Shown here: piece after piece, positions 21,401-33,454 of the stretch
Numbering within the stretch: position 1 is the first letter of the stretch
How the letters are laid out: every line of letters begins with the position of its first letter
NCBI GenBank assembly: GCA_021229015.1
Contig: CM037783.1
Coordinates: 23,107,751 to 23,171,750, forward strand
Source: Solen grandis
Lineage: Eukaryota; Mollusca; Bivalvia; Adapedonta; Solenidae
DNA length: 64,000 bases
Direction: 5' to 3'
Program-made: the position numbers and the translations under genes
The notes under the pieces: model-generated
Databases searched by the model: none
The model's input: the letters and a program-made list of their open reading frames with translations, nothing else
Told to the model about the DNA's origin: nothing

Positions 21401-21763
21401 CCATGAATATTGATGACGTAATTACCTAAATATTCAATGAATATTAAAACAACACGAATTAAAACATCAGATTTTGGGCATAAATGTACACAGTAACTGC
21501 AAATATCTGCCAATGTTTTGTACCCTAGTCAAACAGGGCTTTCCTGTTGCTTATCATCATCCTAATTATTCTTTAACATGTGAAAAATAATAATGTCCAA
21601 AGTGAGCTAATGTTTTGGTAACTGAAATTATGGTAGATCTACTTTTTCAAAGCATATGTCACTGTGCACTGTGTGCCTCAGTGTATGTGTGTATGAGGGG
21701 ATAGGGGTCGGGGGGACACATCAGTTTTCTACAAAAAAATCCCTAGTTGACATCTGAAAGTAA

Positions 21764-23556
21764 TGCTACGTTTACACTTTGTTCCCAGCGGCCACGGTAA
21801 CCCCGTTTCAACGAAACATAGCACGCCGTGGGACTTTGTTTTTTTTTTGTTGTTTTTTTTACTATGTATATAAGTTAAGTCCTCCCAAGTTTTCTCACGG
21901 TCTATCACGGCATATCCGTGACGAGCCGTGGATGGGAGGCGCACCACATTGCGACCCGTGGTCTACCACGGACGCCATTACGTTCCCTCCGCCTCGGGAG
22001 CGGGAGGTCGTTGGTTCGAACCTAGGCCGCGACATATCAGAGTCGTAAAAAATGTTACTTGGCTCTCAGCATATAAGGGTAGTTGCAAGACTGGTTGGCC
22101 CTGTCTCAGGATAATGTGACTGGGTGTGGTATCATGCCACATGTCTACGGCGTGATACTACAGTGTGGCAGCACTATATCTGTATCAAGTAGACATCGCC
22201 TCCAAATGACTGAAATACTGTCGATGGGACGTTAAACCCAACATACAAACGTTCCATCCAGGTCCGCCACGTTCTGTTGGGTTCCCTCATGTTTCTCACG
22301 TTCTGATCAAGGTCAAGATCACGTTCCATTCGTAGTAAGCCTTGGCAGAACGTAAGAAACATAGACGCCGGGCAACTTTGGGGCACGTTAACCACGGTAT
22401 AAATCAAAGCGCCAATACCGCTGAAAGAACATTTTTTAATGCACTAATGTGGCATTTATTCAAATTTTCAAACGATGCCGTAATCCTCATGTCATAAAGA
22501 CGTTTGCGTTAACATGGTCGTAACAAAAAAAAAAAAAAAAAAAGGATGAACACAAAATCTGTTTAAATAAGCACATTGCACCCCTTTCTCTCTTTCTTAC
22601 AGATAATAAGATTAATTAGATATATGTTTTTTAATAAAAAGCAAGCAAAAGCACAATAATAGATGACAATGTATAAAAATATCTAGTACATGTACAAATT
22701 AAGCCCAAGATTTTAAATAGAACCCCAAAAAGCGAATGCAATTCTTCATTACTGCCCAAGGAAAACAAAAATATCAATTATGCAACTATCAATGAAAAAA
22801 GACTATATAACGTGGGGAATTTGACAAATTACCAATGCCCTACATATGTGTTTTAGACTAAAAAAAAAGAAAAAAAGAAATAATCTTAAAAATTCCGCAA
22901 GGTCAGCAAGCCACTCCCCGGGCAAAGCACTGCTAGTTGCTTTGCTTTACTTTCATTCTATTTATTTATTACATTTTATTCTTTTATGAATCTTTAATAG
23001 GCTAAATGAATAAGATTTACCATTATTTCCCCAGCTAGATTCGAAACAACGACGTAACTTTGCGCTGCATATAACTAGGCGGCAGATGATACACTAACAG
23101 ACATGTGCATATTTATAGGCAATTACAAGTAATAGAATTGCAGTTGTCAATGTTTCAAATATATCCTAATTATTCGCGACTTAGCACATTTTTTTTATAT
23201 CTGTGCGTGCTACCATACAACATAATTTAAAAAATACCATCCAAATAAAAAACAATATCCGTATTCGAGACAACATCAGGAATGCTCCCCGTCCCACTAC
23301 GGACCACCTCTAAGTTTTGATACGGCCTATTACGTTCTGTCACATCTTGTTGCAATCTCCCTGTTTTTCTACGGCCTACTAGGCTTCTAATCCACACCGT
23401 GACTGCCGTGGCGAATTCTTTGACAGTTTAAAAATCTAGTTCGGCATCCACGGCGATTACGGCCTCTCACGTTTGCCCATCCCGTTCCACCACGTTCTCA
23501 ACGGTGGCATGAAACGTGGTCGCAGTGGCCGCCGGGAACATAGTGTAAACGCAGCA
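21764..23556. mobile_element. Non-autonomous TIR transposon with nested SINE
   Basis: Ends are inverted repeats: TGCTACGTTTACACTTTG at 21764 against CATAGTGTAAACGCAGCA at 23539-23556, and the match extends inward over GTTCCC.GCGGCCAC. Inside each end lie many short CACGG/ACGG motifs in both directions (21880-21980, 22255-22400, 23280-23520), a subterminal-repeat pattern common in DNA transposons. The middle is AT-rich and noncoding. No transposase is readable and no target duplication could be fixed, so the superfamily is open. Confidence 0.75.
21985..22250 (+). mobile_element. tRNA-derived SINE nested in TIR element
   Basis: B-box GGTTCGAACCTAGG, then CGCGACATATCAGAG, CTCAGCATATAAGGG, the 'gataatgtgactgggtgtggtatcatgccac' block, and the tail ACTGAAATACTGTCGATGGG..GTTAAACCCAAC. 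Near full length, with a shortened body between 22040 and 22060. Plus strand. Confidence 0.88.
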
Positions 23557-23674
23557 TTGGCAAGCAGATTTACCTAAGGGTAGGATGGATTGGGAATTTA
23601 ATTTAATAAAAGTAATACTTAATAGTTTGCTAGAAGCAGCCTTTAAGTAACCCTTACCAGTGAGGCTTAAATGC

Positions 23675-23900
23675 TCCGCTAGCATTGTTGGTAGAGCGCT
23701 CGATTTCGCCGTGTAAGTTTGGGGCTCAAAGGTTGAATCCCTGTCTGGCAGCACATATTTCTTAACATTCTTACATTTGGTGCCCAACGTTGGGCCATTA
23801 CAGTATATTCCTTGGTATATACTGCCTTTGGGTTTGTTGTAATTATGCAAATTTGTCCTCTGTAACTTAAGTTCGATGACAAATTCCAATTATTCCATAT
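23675..23900 (+). mobile_element. SINE-like sequence with tRNA-like head
   Basis: An A-box-like TTGTTGGTAGAGCGCTCG (23690-23708) and B-box-like GGTTGAATCCC (23734-23744) with tRNA spacing, followed by CTGGCAGCACATATTTC and a unique tail. It differs from the dominant SINE family in the window. The 3' limit is uncertain. Confidence 0.55.
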
Positions 23901-24164
23901 TTGCTTTGAAGTTTGTGACAGTCTATAAATAATTAAAAGTGAGAGATTAGATGGCGGTCAAGTAACTTGATAGATCACTCACCCTGGAGTAAGGAGCAAG
24001 GAGTCCTGTGTTTTAGTCTGATTTGGCTGTCTATTTTTCTTTCCTGTTTACAATTTATCTGGTTATGATAATGTTTATTCCTTAACTGGTTTCTCAAATG
24101 GTACTGTTAAATCATTAATTTTCGTGGGACACAAATAGCTATTGTTACCAATGAATGTCCGGCA
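23901..24164. other. Intergenic spacer
   Basis: No ORF or RNA gene seen. GGAGTAAGGAGCAAGGAGTC (23985-24005) vaguely resembles SINE-head sequence but lacks a convincing box pair. Confidence 0.4.
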
Positions 24165-24484
24165 TCAGTCGTCAATATTTAAATTTAAACATCTCCTCCA
24201 AAACTACTGGGCCAAATTTCATAAAAAATGACAGGAATGTTCCTTGGGTGGTCCTCTTTCAAAGTTATTAAAAGTATTGAATTCCATGCCAAAATCTGGT
24301 TGCTATGGCAATTGAAAGAAGAAAACGTGTAAACTTAAAAATCTTCTCCTCCAATTCTCCAATTATTGGATAGATTTCAAAGTTATTTGGCACAGATGTT
24401 CCTTTGGTCACTTTCTACCAAGATTGTTCAAATTATTTTGATCTGTTGAAAGACATGGCCGCCAGAGGGTGGAGCCTATTTTCC

Positions 24485-24526
<42 letters not shown>

Positions 24527-24822
24527 AGTACAAATTTGAAAAATCTTCTTGTCCAAAGGTAATGGCTGGATATCAAAGTTTTTCCTTGGGTCACACTCTA
24601 CCAAGATTGTTCAAATTATTTTGATCTGTTTTAAAAACATGGCGGCTATTGGTCGGAGCCCTTATATGTATATAGTACAAATACGAAAATTCTTCTTGTA
24701 CTAATTGGATTTATTGCTGGCAGTAGGCAGAACCCTTATCTCATAATTGTGTAAGATATTTTCTGTTTCATTTGCTCCCACTAATAACTGGTTTTCAGGG
24801 CCATCATGGCCCTCTTGTCAAG
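24165..24822 (+). repeat. Tandem-repeat element, 5' end eroded
   Basis: Starts in 'cagtcgtcaatatt' and has about three units of 'catctcctccaaaactactgg' type, similar to 14636-15535. It includes an AC microsatellite at 24487-24523. The 3' end is GGCCATCATGGCCCTCTTG. Confidence 0.8.
24487..24523. repeat. (AC)n microsatellite
   Basis: About 18 perfect AC dinucleotides inside a tandem-element unit. Confidence 0.97.
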
Positions 24823-24954
24823 TTTGTTGAGAGTTTTATCTGCAAATATTAATCCCCACGAAAACTTGTCTCATATATAGACCTCACATTTTCCAGAACA
24901 TAGATATGTAATTTACAAAATTTCATGTCAGCGAAAATTAATGATTTTACAGTA

Positions 24955-25090
24955 GTTCCGGACCGACCTGGTGGATTCTGTGTCAGGATAATGGGATTTT
25001 GGTGTGGTATCATACCACTATGCATGGTGTCTGCCATGGTGGCAATTAGTCACCAGGATTGAAATACTTTTGGTGGGATGTCGAACATCG
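24955..25090 (+). mobile_element. Diverged SINE fragment
   Basis: Retains GTCAGGATAATGGGATTTTG, GTGTGGTATCATACCAC and TTGAAATACTTTTGGTGGGATG from the SINE body and tail. The tRNA head is absent. Older than the other copies. Confidence 0.65.
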
Positions 25091-25633
25091 TACATGCCAG
25101 CATTACAGCTTCTTACATTCCAGTTAAACTTTGGTGTCCAAATATATATATATATCTTGATCCGTTTCCTCATGAATATTCATGTACAAATTTAGGATTT
25201 GATGAAAATCAATTGACTGATCTGAAAATGGTATATAAAACAAAGGATATTTCTATGCCATGCACTCTGTGTAGAATCTGTATGAGCAAACCGAGTCTGC
25301 TCTGTTCACCTCAGGATGCTTAAATTCCATGTATTTTACTGATTAGCGAGTATTCACAACTGTAATGATTTACTGTAAAATTTGACAATAAATTTCGTGG
25401 AATTTTGTGGGTACATGTATTTACTGGTTGATGTCCTAGGAAATATGAGGTCTATTTAAGTAAACAGTTTTCAAGGGGATTGATATTTTTGGATTAAGCT
25501 GTCCACGAATTTGGCAAAATTATTCCCTGACGAAAATTAATGATTCTACAGTACACTCAGAATACTTGATAAATCAGTGTTACAAGACACCTGCACTTAG
25601 CAGCTTGGCCACTTCAAATTCCCATTGAAGGCA
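25091..25633. other. Intergenic; 81-codon frame of doubtful meaning
   Basis: An open frame (25078-25323) overlaps the SINE tail and a TATATA tract. It has a Cys-rich end (CTLCRIC) but no recognised domain and no clear splice signals, so I do not call a gene. The rest holds two short motifs ending 'attaatgattttacagta' with no further structure. Confidence 0.45.
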
Positions 25634-25635
25634 TT

Positions 25636-26395
25636 TTTTGTCGGCTGCGTAGCACGGCAGACTTTGTTATAGGGATATCTTTGTTATCATGATTATCTTA
25701 CCCGGAGCGAAATCTCAACACTATTGCATGGATTTATTCAAACATTGGACGAGGTATACAAGTGCAGTGCACAAGAACCGTAACTTTACCTCATCTTGTT
25801 CTTGATATATTTCCCTTATTTGGTTTTGTAAAACAAATACTCTTCAGAGCATTACTTTAATATTATGTAATAGATTCACTCTAAACCTAACACACAGATA
25901 ATGTATGTGATGTAGAGGTGCAGTGTTCAAGAGCCATAACCCAAGATCATCAAATTCTTAATTCCCCTTTGTTGATTTGCCAAATATGTCTGAAGCAAAA
26001 CTTTAAAACTTTACATGATAGAGTCACTCTAAACTTCGAACATAAATTCTTTATGACATGAGAAGTGCAGTGCAAAGGAACATTAATTCTATAGCTTATC
26101 TAATTTTTAATTAACCCATTTATAAGGTCACACACTTTTTCTTGTCAAGAGCATAAATTAAACACTTGCATGGATTTGAACATAGATAATATGTGAGGCA
26201 TTAAGTGTAGTACACAAGAATCATATTACCCCTGGCTTATCGAATTCTTGTACTTCAGTTTAAGTTTGATCATTTGATGTACACCCTTTGTCAGACAACT
26301 ACTGGAATATATATGATACAACATCCATTTAGTATTTGAAGCATGAAGTGGCCACTTTTCTAACTGTATGAGACAGGGGTGACTATATGAAATCA
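25636..26395 (+). repeat. Tandem-repeat mobile element (about 150-bp units)
   Basis: Starts GTCGGCTGCGTAGCACGGCAGAC, an imperfect hairpin like that at 8200. Four to five diverged units with 'gcagtgcacaagaaccgtaact' and 'agcataactt' follow. Same architecture as 8193-9500. The 3' part is lost near the GT microsatellite. Confidence 0.75.
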
Positions 26396-26413
26396 AGCTG
26401 ATTAAGGGTATAC

Positions 26414-26425
<12 letters not shown>

Positions 26426-26460
<35 letters not shown>
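26426..26460. repeat. (GT)n microsatellite
   Basis: About 17 GT dinucleotides preceded by a TA run (26413-26425). Confidence 0.97.
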
Positions 26461-26461
<1 letters not shown>

Positions 26462-26469
26462 AACATCAA

Positions 26470-26895
26470 AGTGTATTCTGGGGAAAATAAAATATATCTC
26501 CTCTAAAACCACTGCGTAGAAATTGATGAAGCTTAGCATGAATGATCCTTGGACGGCCCTTCACAGAACATGTAAAAATAAACTTCATGCAGAACTGGCT
26601 GCCATGGCAACCAACAGAATTTAATTTTGAAAAAAAAATCTAAAACCAATGGTCAGAATTTAATTACAATGGGTACAACTGACCACCTAATAGCTGTCTA
26701 CTTTAAATGCTAAAATAAAGCTAATCCCTTGTAAAACGAGGGCCCTAGAGGGGTCGGCTAGTTTTCTTATATAATTTGTCTGTCTGATATTCGATTATGG
26801 CTGATGCTGAAGGTAACCGCAGAAATTTTTTTTAAAGGATAATTGGTTTAGCGTACACTGATGAGCGTTCTAGAGCCACTATGGCCCTCTTGTAT
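26470..26895 (+). repeat. Tandem-repeat element, 3' part
   Basis: Two units related to 14636-15535 ('atctcctctaaaaccactg', 'gctgccatggcaac'), ending TGATGAGCGTTCTAG..GGCCCTCTTGTATA. Confidence 0.75.
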
Positions 26896-27552
26896 ATATT
26901 ATTGAATGACTTACAAAAAGCAGAATATTAAACATTTGTTACATGAACTTTGTAACATACAAGACCAATATGGGACATAAAGACTATCGAAACCAAATAA
27001 AGTTTTTTATGTGATACTTAATAATAATCGTCCATTTAAAGCCAGAAGGACTCATCAGCATATACCAAAAGAAGGCTGATGAGCTCTTATTACTTCCAAT
27101 AGATGATATTTTATGAACGGTTTAAAATCAGATTTACAAGATTCATGCGCAAACATACATGTGATTTATCATTACCAAAACCTATTTATTAGCCGACTGT
27201 GTTTTGAGAGAAATCTGGCCTGCAATTTAAACGATGGTCGACCTCAGGTTTTCTGTATAGTCACTATCAATATCCAATGATTTATTTGTAAACAATACAC
27301 TAACACAAAGGTCAGTGCAAAAGGTCAATACAAAAGGATTATTCGTTAGACTTTACCTTAATTGCAACACGGTGTTAAGCCATTTTCAGTTATAAATGAT
27401 CCCTTGGTCTCAATTTGTGATCCCTGATGCCACAAGGTTCAAGGTCAAACGGTCATATTTTGAACTCTAACAAACGCTTTATTTAGTATGCCTGGTCTAA
27501 GTAACTTAAGAATTAGATTTTTATTTTAACATATTTGTGTTTTTGTTACTTA
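26896..27552. other. Intergenic, no feature recognised
   Basis: No credible ORF. A 25-nt hairpin-like pair around 27050-27085 (GACTCATCAGCATAT / GGCTGATGAGCTC) is the only local structure noted. Confidence 0.45.
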
Positions 27553-27836
27553 TGACTTATGGTCGTGTGATTAGAGCGTCCGCCACGGAGGCGGGAGGTC
27601 ATAGGTTCGATCCCTGGCTGCTACATAACGATTTTATTTAAGAATTGTACTGGTATAGTTCCTTTGCTTGGCGCTCAGCAAATAAGGGTAGTTTCAGGAC
27701 TGATTTGCCCGGATGATGTGACTGAGTGTGGTATCATGCCACATGTCTATGACGTGATACTGAAGTGTGGCAGCACTATATCTTTCTCAAGTAGACAGTC
27801 TCCAAATGACTGAAATACTGTCGGCGGTAAACAAAC
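27553..27836 (+). mobile_element. tRNA-derived SINE, near full length
   Basis: A-box-like GTGTGATTAGAGCGTCC, B-box GGTTCGATCCC, then GGTACTGGTATAG-like sequence, GCTTGGCGCTCAGCAAATA, the 'atgtgactgagtgtggtatcatgccac' block and the tail CAAATGACTGAAATACTGTC. It ends abruptly at GGTAAAC, missing part of the tail. Plus strand. Confidence 0.9.
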
Positions 27837-28149
27837 TTATGCAGACTTCTAGGTAAAGTCACGAGGTTATGTATGGGACTCACTTAAAAGATGTTAATAG
27901 AAAATGTGTTATTATGATAAACAATTTATTAATCATTATGTCATTCGGATTATAGAGAGGCCGAACATATGTTTAGTGCTTTGTCCAAGTATACGTCTTT
28001 CTGTCTGACATGTGTGAAAATCATTGATTTTCGTTGTTCGTTCAGGCCCGTTAATGAATGATTATATTCGTGGAATTAATAGAATTAAACAACACCGCCA
28101 AAAATTGAATGATTTTACAGTAAGACTAAACCTACCTACAGTATTTTGT
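27837..28149. other. Intergenic spacer
   Basis: No gene, RNA or repeat signal seen. Confidence 0.45.
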
Positions 28150-28795
28150 ATAAAAGATCACGCATAGATCTTAAGGTGTGTACACCTTGATGTATATAAA
28201 AACTTGTAACACGCAAAGATCTTGATGTGTATACATAGATCTTGATGTGTATATAACTTAAAACACACATAGATCTTGATAAGTATACACTAAATAAACT
28301 AGGAAGTGTATTAATTAATATTAAAACTTATAACATTTACATAGATCTTGATAAGTATACACTAAGAACACGCATAGGTATTGATGTGTATATAACTTAA
28401 AACATGCATAGATCTTGATAAGTATACACTAAGAACACGCATAGGTATTGATGTGTATATAACTTAAAACACGCATAGATCTTGATAAGTATACACTAAG
28501 AACACGCATAGGTATTGATGTGTATATAACTTTAAACACGCATAGATCTTGATAAGTATACACTAAGAACACGCATACGTATTGATGTGTATATAACTTA
28601 AAACATGCATAGATCTTGATAAGTATACACTAAGAACACGCATAGGTATTGATGTGTATATAACTTATACACTAAGAACACGCATAGGTATTGATGTGTA
28701 TAAAACTTAGAACACGCATAGATCTTGATGTGTATAAAACTTAGAACATGCATAGATCTTGATGTGTATATAACTTAAATACGCATAAATCATAA
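28150..28795. repeat. 67-bp dimeric satellite array
   Basis: Exact 67-bp spacing is measurable between ATAGGTATTGATGTGTATA-type starts at 28374, 28441, 28508, 28575 and 28642. Each 67-mer is two related halves of about 33 bp (ACGCATAGATCTTGATAAGT.. and ACGCATAGGTATTGATGTGT..). The array edges (28150-28370 and 28665-28795) are made mainly of single half-units, often the AGATCTTGATGTGTATA form. Confidence 0.93.
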
Positions 28796-29073
28796 TAGGA
28801 CAAGTCCCATAACTCTTAACATCTGAACAGTTGAGATATTTCTTTTTTTTAAATCAATTAAACCTGTCACGTTAGGACATCTTTTGACACAACCTGGACT
28901 CCGTACATGATTCTAACTCATCCGTCACGTTGCGTTTGTCACCCTCACTCTAAAAAAGTAGAAAAACATGGGATCCTCAGTAAATAGAATATTACCATTG
29001 ACGTTGTCACTCGTGATAATATGATTCACAAAGTATGGCGACGCGTTTGTATTCGTAAAACGCATGCGAGGAT

Positions 29074-29108
29074 CTGTGTGTGTGTGTGGGGGGGGGGGGG
29101 GGGGGGGG
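29074..29108. repeat. (TG)n followed by a run of 21 G
   Basis: TG dinucleotides at 29074-29087, then G at 29088-29108. A 24-bp direct duplication ('gagaaataatagttgccacc') lies just downstream (29131-29174). Open frames on both strands here are driven by these runs. Confidence 0.9.
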
Positions 29109-29592
29109 CGAGACGAAGAAGAAAAGAATCCTCGAGAAATAATAGTTGCCACCGAGAAATAATAGTTGCCACCCCCGAAAAACCGATGGACTTTCCCTGG
29201 AAAATAAAAATATGGAAGAAGTAACGGAGCCTCCCACTCGCGCCGCGTACAGTGTATTTCAAAGTGGCTAGGTATAGAAATGTCCATAGTTGGCCTACAA
29301 AGATACCCCTCCCCACTGTCGGACCCCCAACCCCAGTATTAATGGCTGGATCCGCGCATGAAACAGAATAAAAAAAGCTTCTAACGCTGATGACGCGTGT
29401 TCTTCCTTTTATACCCTGGCAGTTATGGCTGAACGATATAGACAAACTCACAAATAATTGATGTCGTCATTACTGTCAATTAAAACACACTGAAGGCAAC
29501 ATAAGAAAATGTTTCCCAATGTCATCTTGTGACATTTCCCAAGTGTTTACAGGTACGGTGTTTGGAGAAAATTGATATACACTTGGAAATGT

Positions 29593-29893
29593 TTGTTTTG
29601 TTGGGTTTAACGTCCCACCGACAGTATTTCAGTCATTTTAACAGATATACTTCTCACAGATATATTGCTGCCACACTGCTGTAGTATTACGCCGTAGACA
29701 TGTGGCATGATACCACACCCGGTCACATTATTCGCCGTGAGAACCAGTCCTGAAACTACCCTAATATGCTGAGCGCTACGCAAGGAAGCTATACCAGAGC
29801 CATTTTTTACGACTTAAGTATGTCGCGGCAATGGATCCAATCCACGATGTCCCGCTACCTAGGCGGACGCTCTAACCATCGGCCACAGGGGAC
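29593..29893 (-). mobile_element. tRNA-derived SINE, full length
   Basis: On the plus strand it reads from the tail (TTGGGTTTAACGTCCCACCG, ACAGTATTTCAGTCA) through GTAGACATGTGGCATGATAC and GCTGAGCGCTACGCAAGGAAG to a tRNA-like head with GCGGACGCTCTAACCATCGG at 29861-29880. About 300 bp; the most complete copy with 35171-35452. Confidence 0.92.
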
Positions 29894-31111
29894 ACTTACA
29901 ATGTCTTTAGGCTTGTTTTGAATCTGGTTCAAATTCCAATATACATACATCCCGTTACGTAATATTTAAAATTCATTCCCCCGTCCATGTTGGCTTACGA
30001 CAACCGCAAACCATATATTCATTGCAATTTGAATTCCATTACGACATCCTTTTTTTCTCGTAACATATCGGACATGTTGCATTTGGCAGATAGTCGATAT
30101 CATCCGTTTGTGTACACGTCAAATGCGAGTTACCCAAAGATACCATGGATTATGGAAAGGAACAAATAACCGGACAAACAAACTGACTGCTTATTCTGGT
30201 AGTCTGCTTCGATTCATGAATGCTTAATCCAAATTTTAGTCCATTTCAGTGTACTTAGTTATTATACCGGGACCAGAACTTGAACAAATCAGTTGGCGTT
30301 GCTTTGGTAAGACCGTTTAACTGGACAAACCTTCCCTTTAATAGGAAATTTTATTCTACAAAATATACGTAAATGAGTTGGCATGGCTGGATGCCATTCT
30401 GACAGACACTACTTGCCTAGAAAGGAAATATTTATGTACTTTAAAACCGGAAACAAGAACGGTGAAAAACCTTCCTAAGGAAACTTATTATATATCTGAT
30501 CATGAGCGAGTAAATGTGATAAACTGTATTGAAAAGTGGTCTTATCCATGTTTACTACAACAACTTTTGCATTTAGCAGGACGTGCTATTTAATACTGGG
30601 CAAGTGAAGATACATATCTACATGTAAATCTGTTAATACATTTAAATAATGACCATACATTGTGTCGCACATGCATAAGTTAATACATTTATATGTCAAA
30701 TTCAACGTATGCACACAAAACCTAAAACTTAAACGCCCAATATATTTCATCATGATGCGCAATGCCAGATGAAAAACCAGAGAGAAAAAACTCACTTCCT
30801 AGGAAATGTAAAAAACTCTGGAAAACTGTGCAAAACGCATCATAAACCTACAATATAATAGTTTCAAAATGCAAAATTTGCTTTCTTAAACAGATAAAGA
30901 TAAATTGGCACATTCATTCATACTTTTACAATAAAAGCAAGTATTAAACTAAATACTAGCTATGGTTTAAAATAGAACCGAACAGCACGGTGTCCTGCGT
31001 AGAACTGACCACGTAGTACCCTAATACTAACTTCACCTTATTGGACAATATCGCTCACGTGACATTCACGCTACAGTGACCCGCACTTCCCGAGTTTACG
31101 ATACACATCGC
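29894..31111. other. Intergenic; two short frames not called as genes
   Basis: Frames of 60 and 71 codons (29987-30169, 30378-30593, plus) look less repeat-like than their surroundings, but show no known motif and no clear splice pair. Near 31040-31090 there is TCACGTGACATTCACG and CACTTCCCGAG, compatible with promoter-like sequence but unsupported by a gene downstream. Confidence 0.4.
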
Positions 31112-32266
31112 TAAAGGCCCGGTCCCACTGCACTTACGGATGCAAAGAGGATGTAAAACGTAAAAAAACCTTTGCCATCCGTTGGAAAACGCTATGCATC
31201 CGTTGTGTACTTATTGCATACGTGTTTCATACGCTCTATCCATCGAGAGTCCGTCCATCGTGATTTCATCCGCGCAAAAAGTTTTGAGCTGCACAAAACT
31301 TTTAGAACGTATGAACTTTCCGCCGTGTACGATTTAAATCCGCAACATGTACGAGCAACAAACGTTCTATGTCCGTTATCATCCGTTAAATGTCCGCTGT
31401 ATCCTCTCCGCATCCTATGTGCATCCTCGCAACTCACATCCGCTGCTGCTGAAAAAGGAAAGAGGGGGTAAAGATAGGGTACATGGAACGTCTATACATC
31501 GTTAGTAGCACGGAAATAGAAAGGATGTAAGCGTAGGCATCTAGTATACAAAGTATTCAAAACGGACAAAGCGTCTGTATCTGGGATGTATCTCGTATAT
31601 TTAGGTTGTCTGTAGTATGCCTAGAGTATGTAGATGGACACCTAGCGGACAACTGATATTTTGTATAAAAAGGGGTAGAAAAATCATCTGGATCTCAGTA
31701 TGAGTCGAACTGCCGTGGTGTACAGACCTTATCACCCTTGGTCTTGGTCTTCAACATCATCAATTGTTCTCAACCATGGATGATTAAAGAATCCACATGA
31801 TAGCTGCACTTATTCAACAGCAAAACCAGAACATGTTCAACCTGTATCAAGTTTTAGACAAAAGGAGAAGAAGACGAAGAAGGAGACGTCCAAGAGCTAT
31901 GTGGGTCCGGGGATGGATCTTGAGAAGAATGGAGTTTGGGCTGTATGACCAGTTGATGGTGGAGCTGAGGAATGAAGACCCTCGTGCATTCCATCACTTC
32001 GAAATTATCCCCGGTAACACATTCGTAGCTGTCATCCAGTTCCATCCGCTTTCATCCGCCAGGCTTCCCATGAATATTCGTTTAACATCCCCGCTACATA
32101 CTACCCACATCCGCTCTTTTCCGCTCGGTTTTCCTCAAATTTTCGCCATTTTTATCCATTTCTAGAGCGGATGAAAACGGATGGAGCCACCCCTAAAATT
32201 TTTCACGTCCGCTGTATACTTTTTGCATACGTTTTCTGTCCATCGGCCAGTGGGACCGGGCCTTAA
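31112..32266 (+). mobile_element. PIF/Harbinger DNA transposon, internally deleted
   Basis: Terminal inverted repeats AGGCCCGGTCCCACTG (31115-31130) and its complement (32248-32263), flanked by TAA on both sides (31112-31114, 32264-32266), the three-base duplication typical of PIF/Harbinger. The 1149-bp interior holds many ATCCGT/ATCCGC-type subterminal motifs at both ends and only a piece of transposase. It lacks the catalytic region, so it is non-autonomous. Confidence 0.92.
31797..31995 (+). pseudogene. Harbinger transposase, N-terminal remnant
   Basis: The frame opening at ATG 31797 encodes a run of nine arginines, then WVRGWILRRMEFGLYDQL and VELRNEDPRAFHHF, which match the N-terminal pattern of HARBI1-like nucleases (Arg-rich, W-V-R-x-W, E-F-G-x-Y, E-L-R-x-E-D-P-x-x-F). 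Homology stops near 31995; the rest of the 122-codon frame to 32165 is subterminal repeat translated by chance. The DDE catalytic domain is missing. Confidence 0.85.
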
Positions 32267-33454
32267 GACATATGTTCTGTGCTATACTTCGTAACGCACA
32301 GAACTTACAATTCTAATTTACACCCGGCCGCCTAGCTACTCATGGCTTATAAAATGAATATTTTAAAGCACATTTTAGCATCTACGCGTCCAAAAAAAGT
32401 CTTAAATACGTGAAAACAATACAGAATCTATATTTCAAATTGAATCAATGAATTAAATAAAATGAAAAAAGCACGACATAAAATATTTATATTAACCAAT
32501 TATATATTGTGTCCCTCAAAAAGTCGTAAATTACAACTCTATACGGAGAGGATTTGAATCGTAGTGGGTGTGGCCTTGGTCACGCGCTTGGCATATATCT
32601 AATGACGAAGGGCGAAATTTTCTTGTGATGTTCGAACTATTGTATCTTCGACACTGAAACATGTACCTTCACTCTTCCCTGGAAAAACAACAGATCATTT
32701 CGCTTTCTTATAATTTTCGCACTAAGCCAGCACTCATGACAGACATAAGCCACCGTAAGTTTGGTATATTTTTGGTGGACCTTGTATTTCAAGTATTTCT
32801 TAGTACAGCGTGTGACTGGTGGCATTAGGACCTGTTTGTTTTTTAGTTGAAGTAGAGAAACAATGTCATACTTATTGGTTTATTTTCTCTTTGACATTTC
32901 CGAGTAGACCAAACAAGTTCTGCTTGTAAAGCTGTGTAACATGGTTGAACATACACGACTCTGATATGAAAGACAATCCCTGAAACATTATCAGTCAATC
33001 TGAACGGCTGACTAGATATTTACTTATCTATGTGTCTCGATCTTTCTTGAATGAAGGCATAATGTCACGAAATTAAAATTTTCTAAAAGCAATACACTAT
33101 ACTTTGACACTAAACATAACAAAACACATCACTATCAGTAGTGAAATTGTCAAAGTGCAGCAAGCCGTCCATAAAATATTGTTTGAAATTCGAATGTCAA
33201 CGGCTGACTGAACAGGAATTGATAAATGTTAATCCACATACAATCACACAGAGATCGTTACGTACTTGTATCGTGTCTTGAATAACCAACATTTCGCGAA
33301 TGTTTGCAGTGTGGAATGAAGAAATGCTAATTAGAAAATGCAGGATTAAATGTGATGGCAACGCTCTATTAAAGAAAGCGAACAAATCTTGATAGTTTTC
33401 ATATTTTGTTGTAATTTAGTATGCATTTTATTTACTAATTAATCGCTGTGTTTC
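32267..33454. other. Intergenic, no feature recognised
   Basis: AT-rich. Only frames shorter than 65 codons, no recognised motif. Confidence 0.5.

Noticed and set aside
25078..25323. 81-codon frame with CxxC motif
   Set aside because: Begins inside a SINE tail and crosses a TATATA tract; no family recognised.
29007..29451. Overlapping 76-141 codon minus-strand frames
   Set aside because: They run through the TG/G microsatellite and a short duplication, which produce the Pro/His-rich translations.
30378..30593. Possible 71-codon gene or exon
   Set aside because: Looks somewhat codon-like but has no known motif, no partner exon and no clear splice context.
31797..32165. Complete 122-codon protein gene
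   Set aside because: Only the first 66 or so codons resemble transposase; the remainder is transposon subterminal repeat read in frame.
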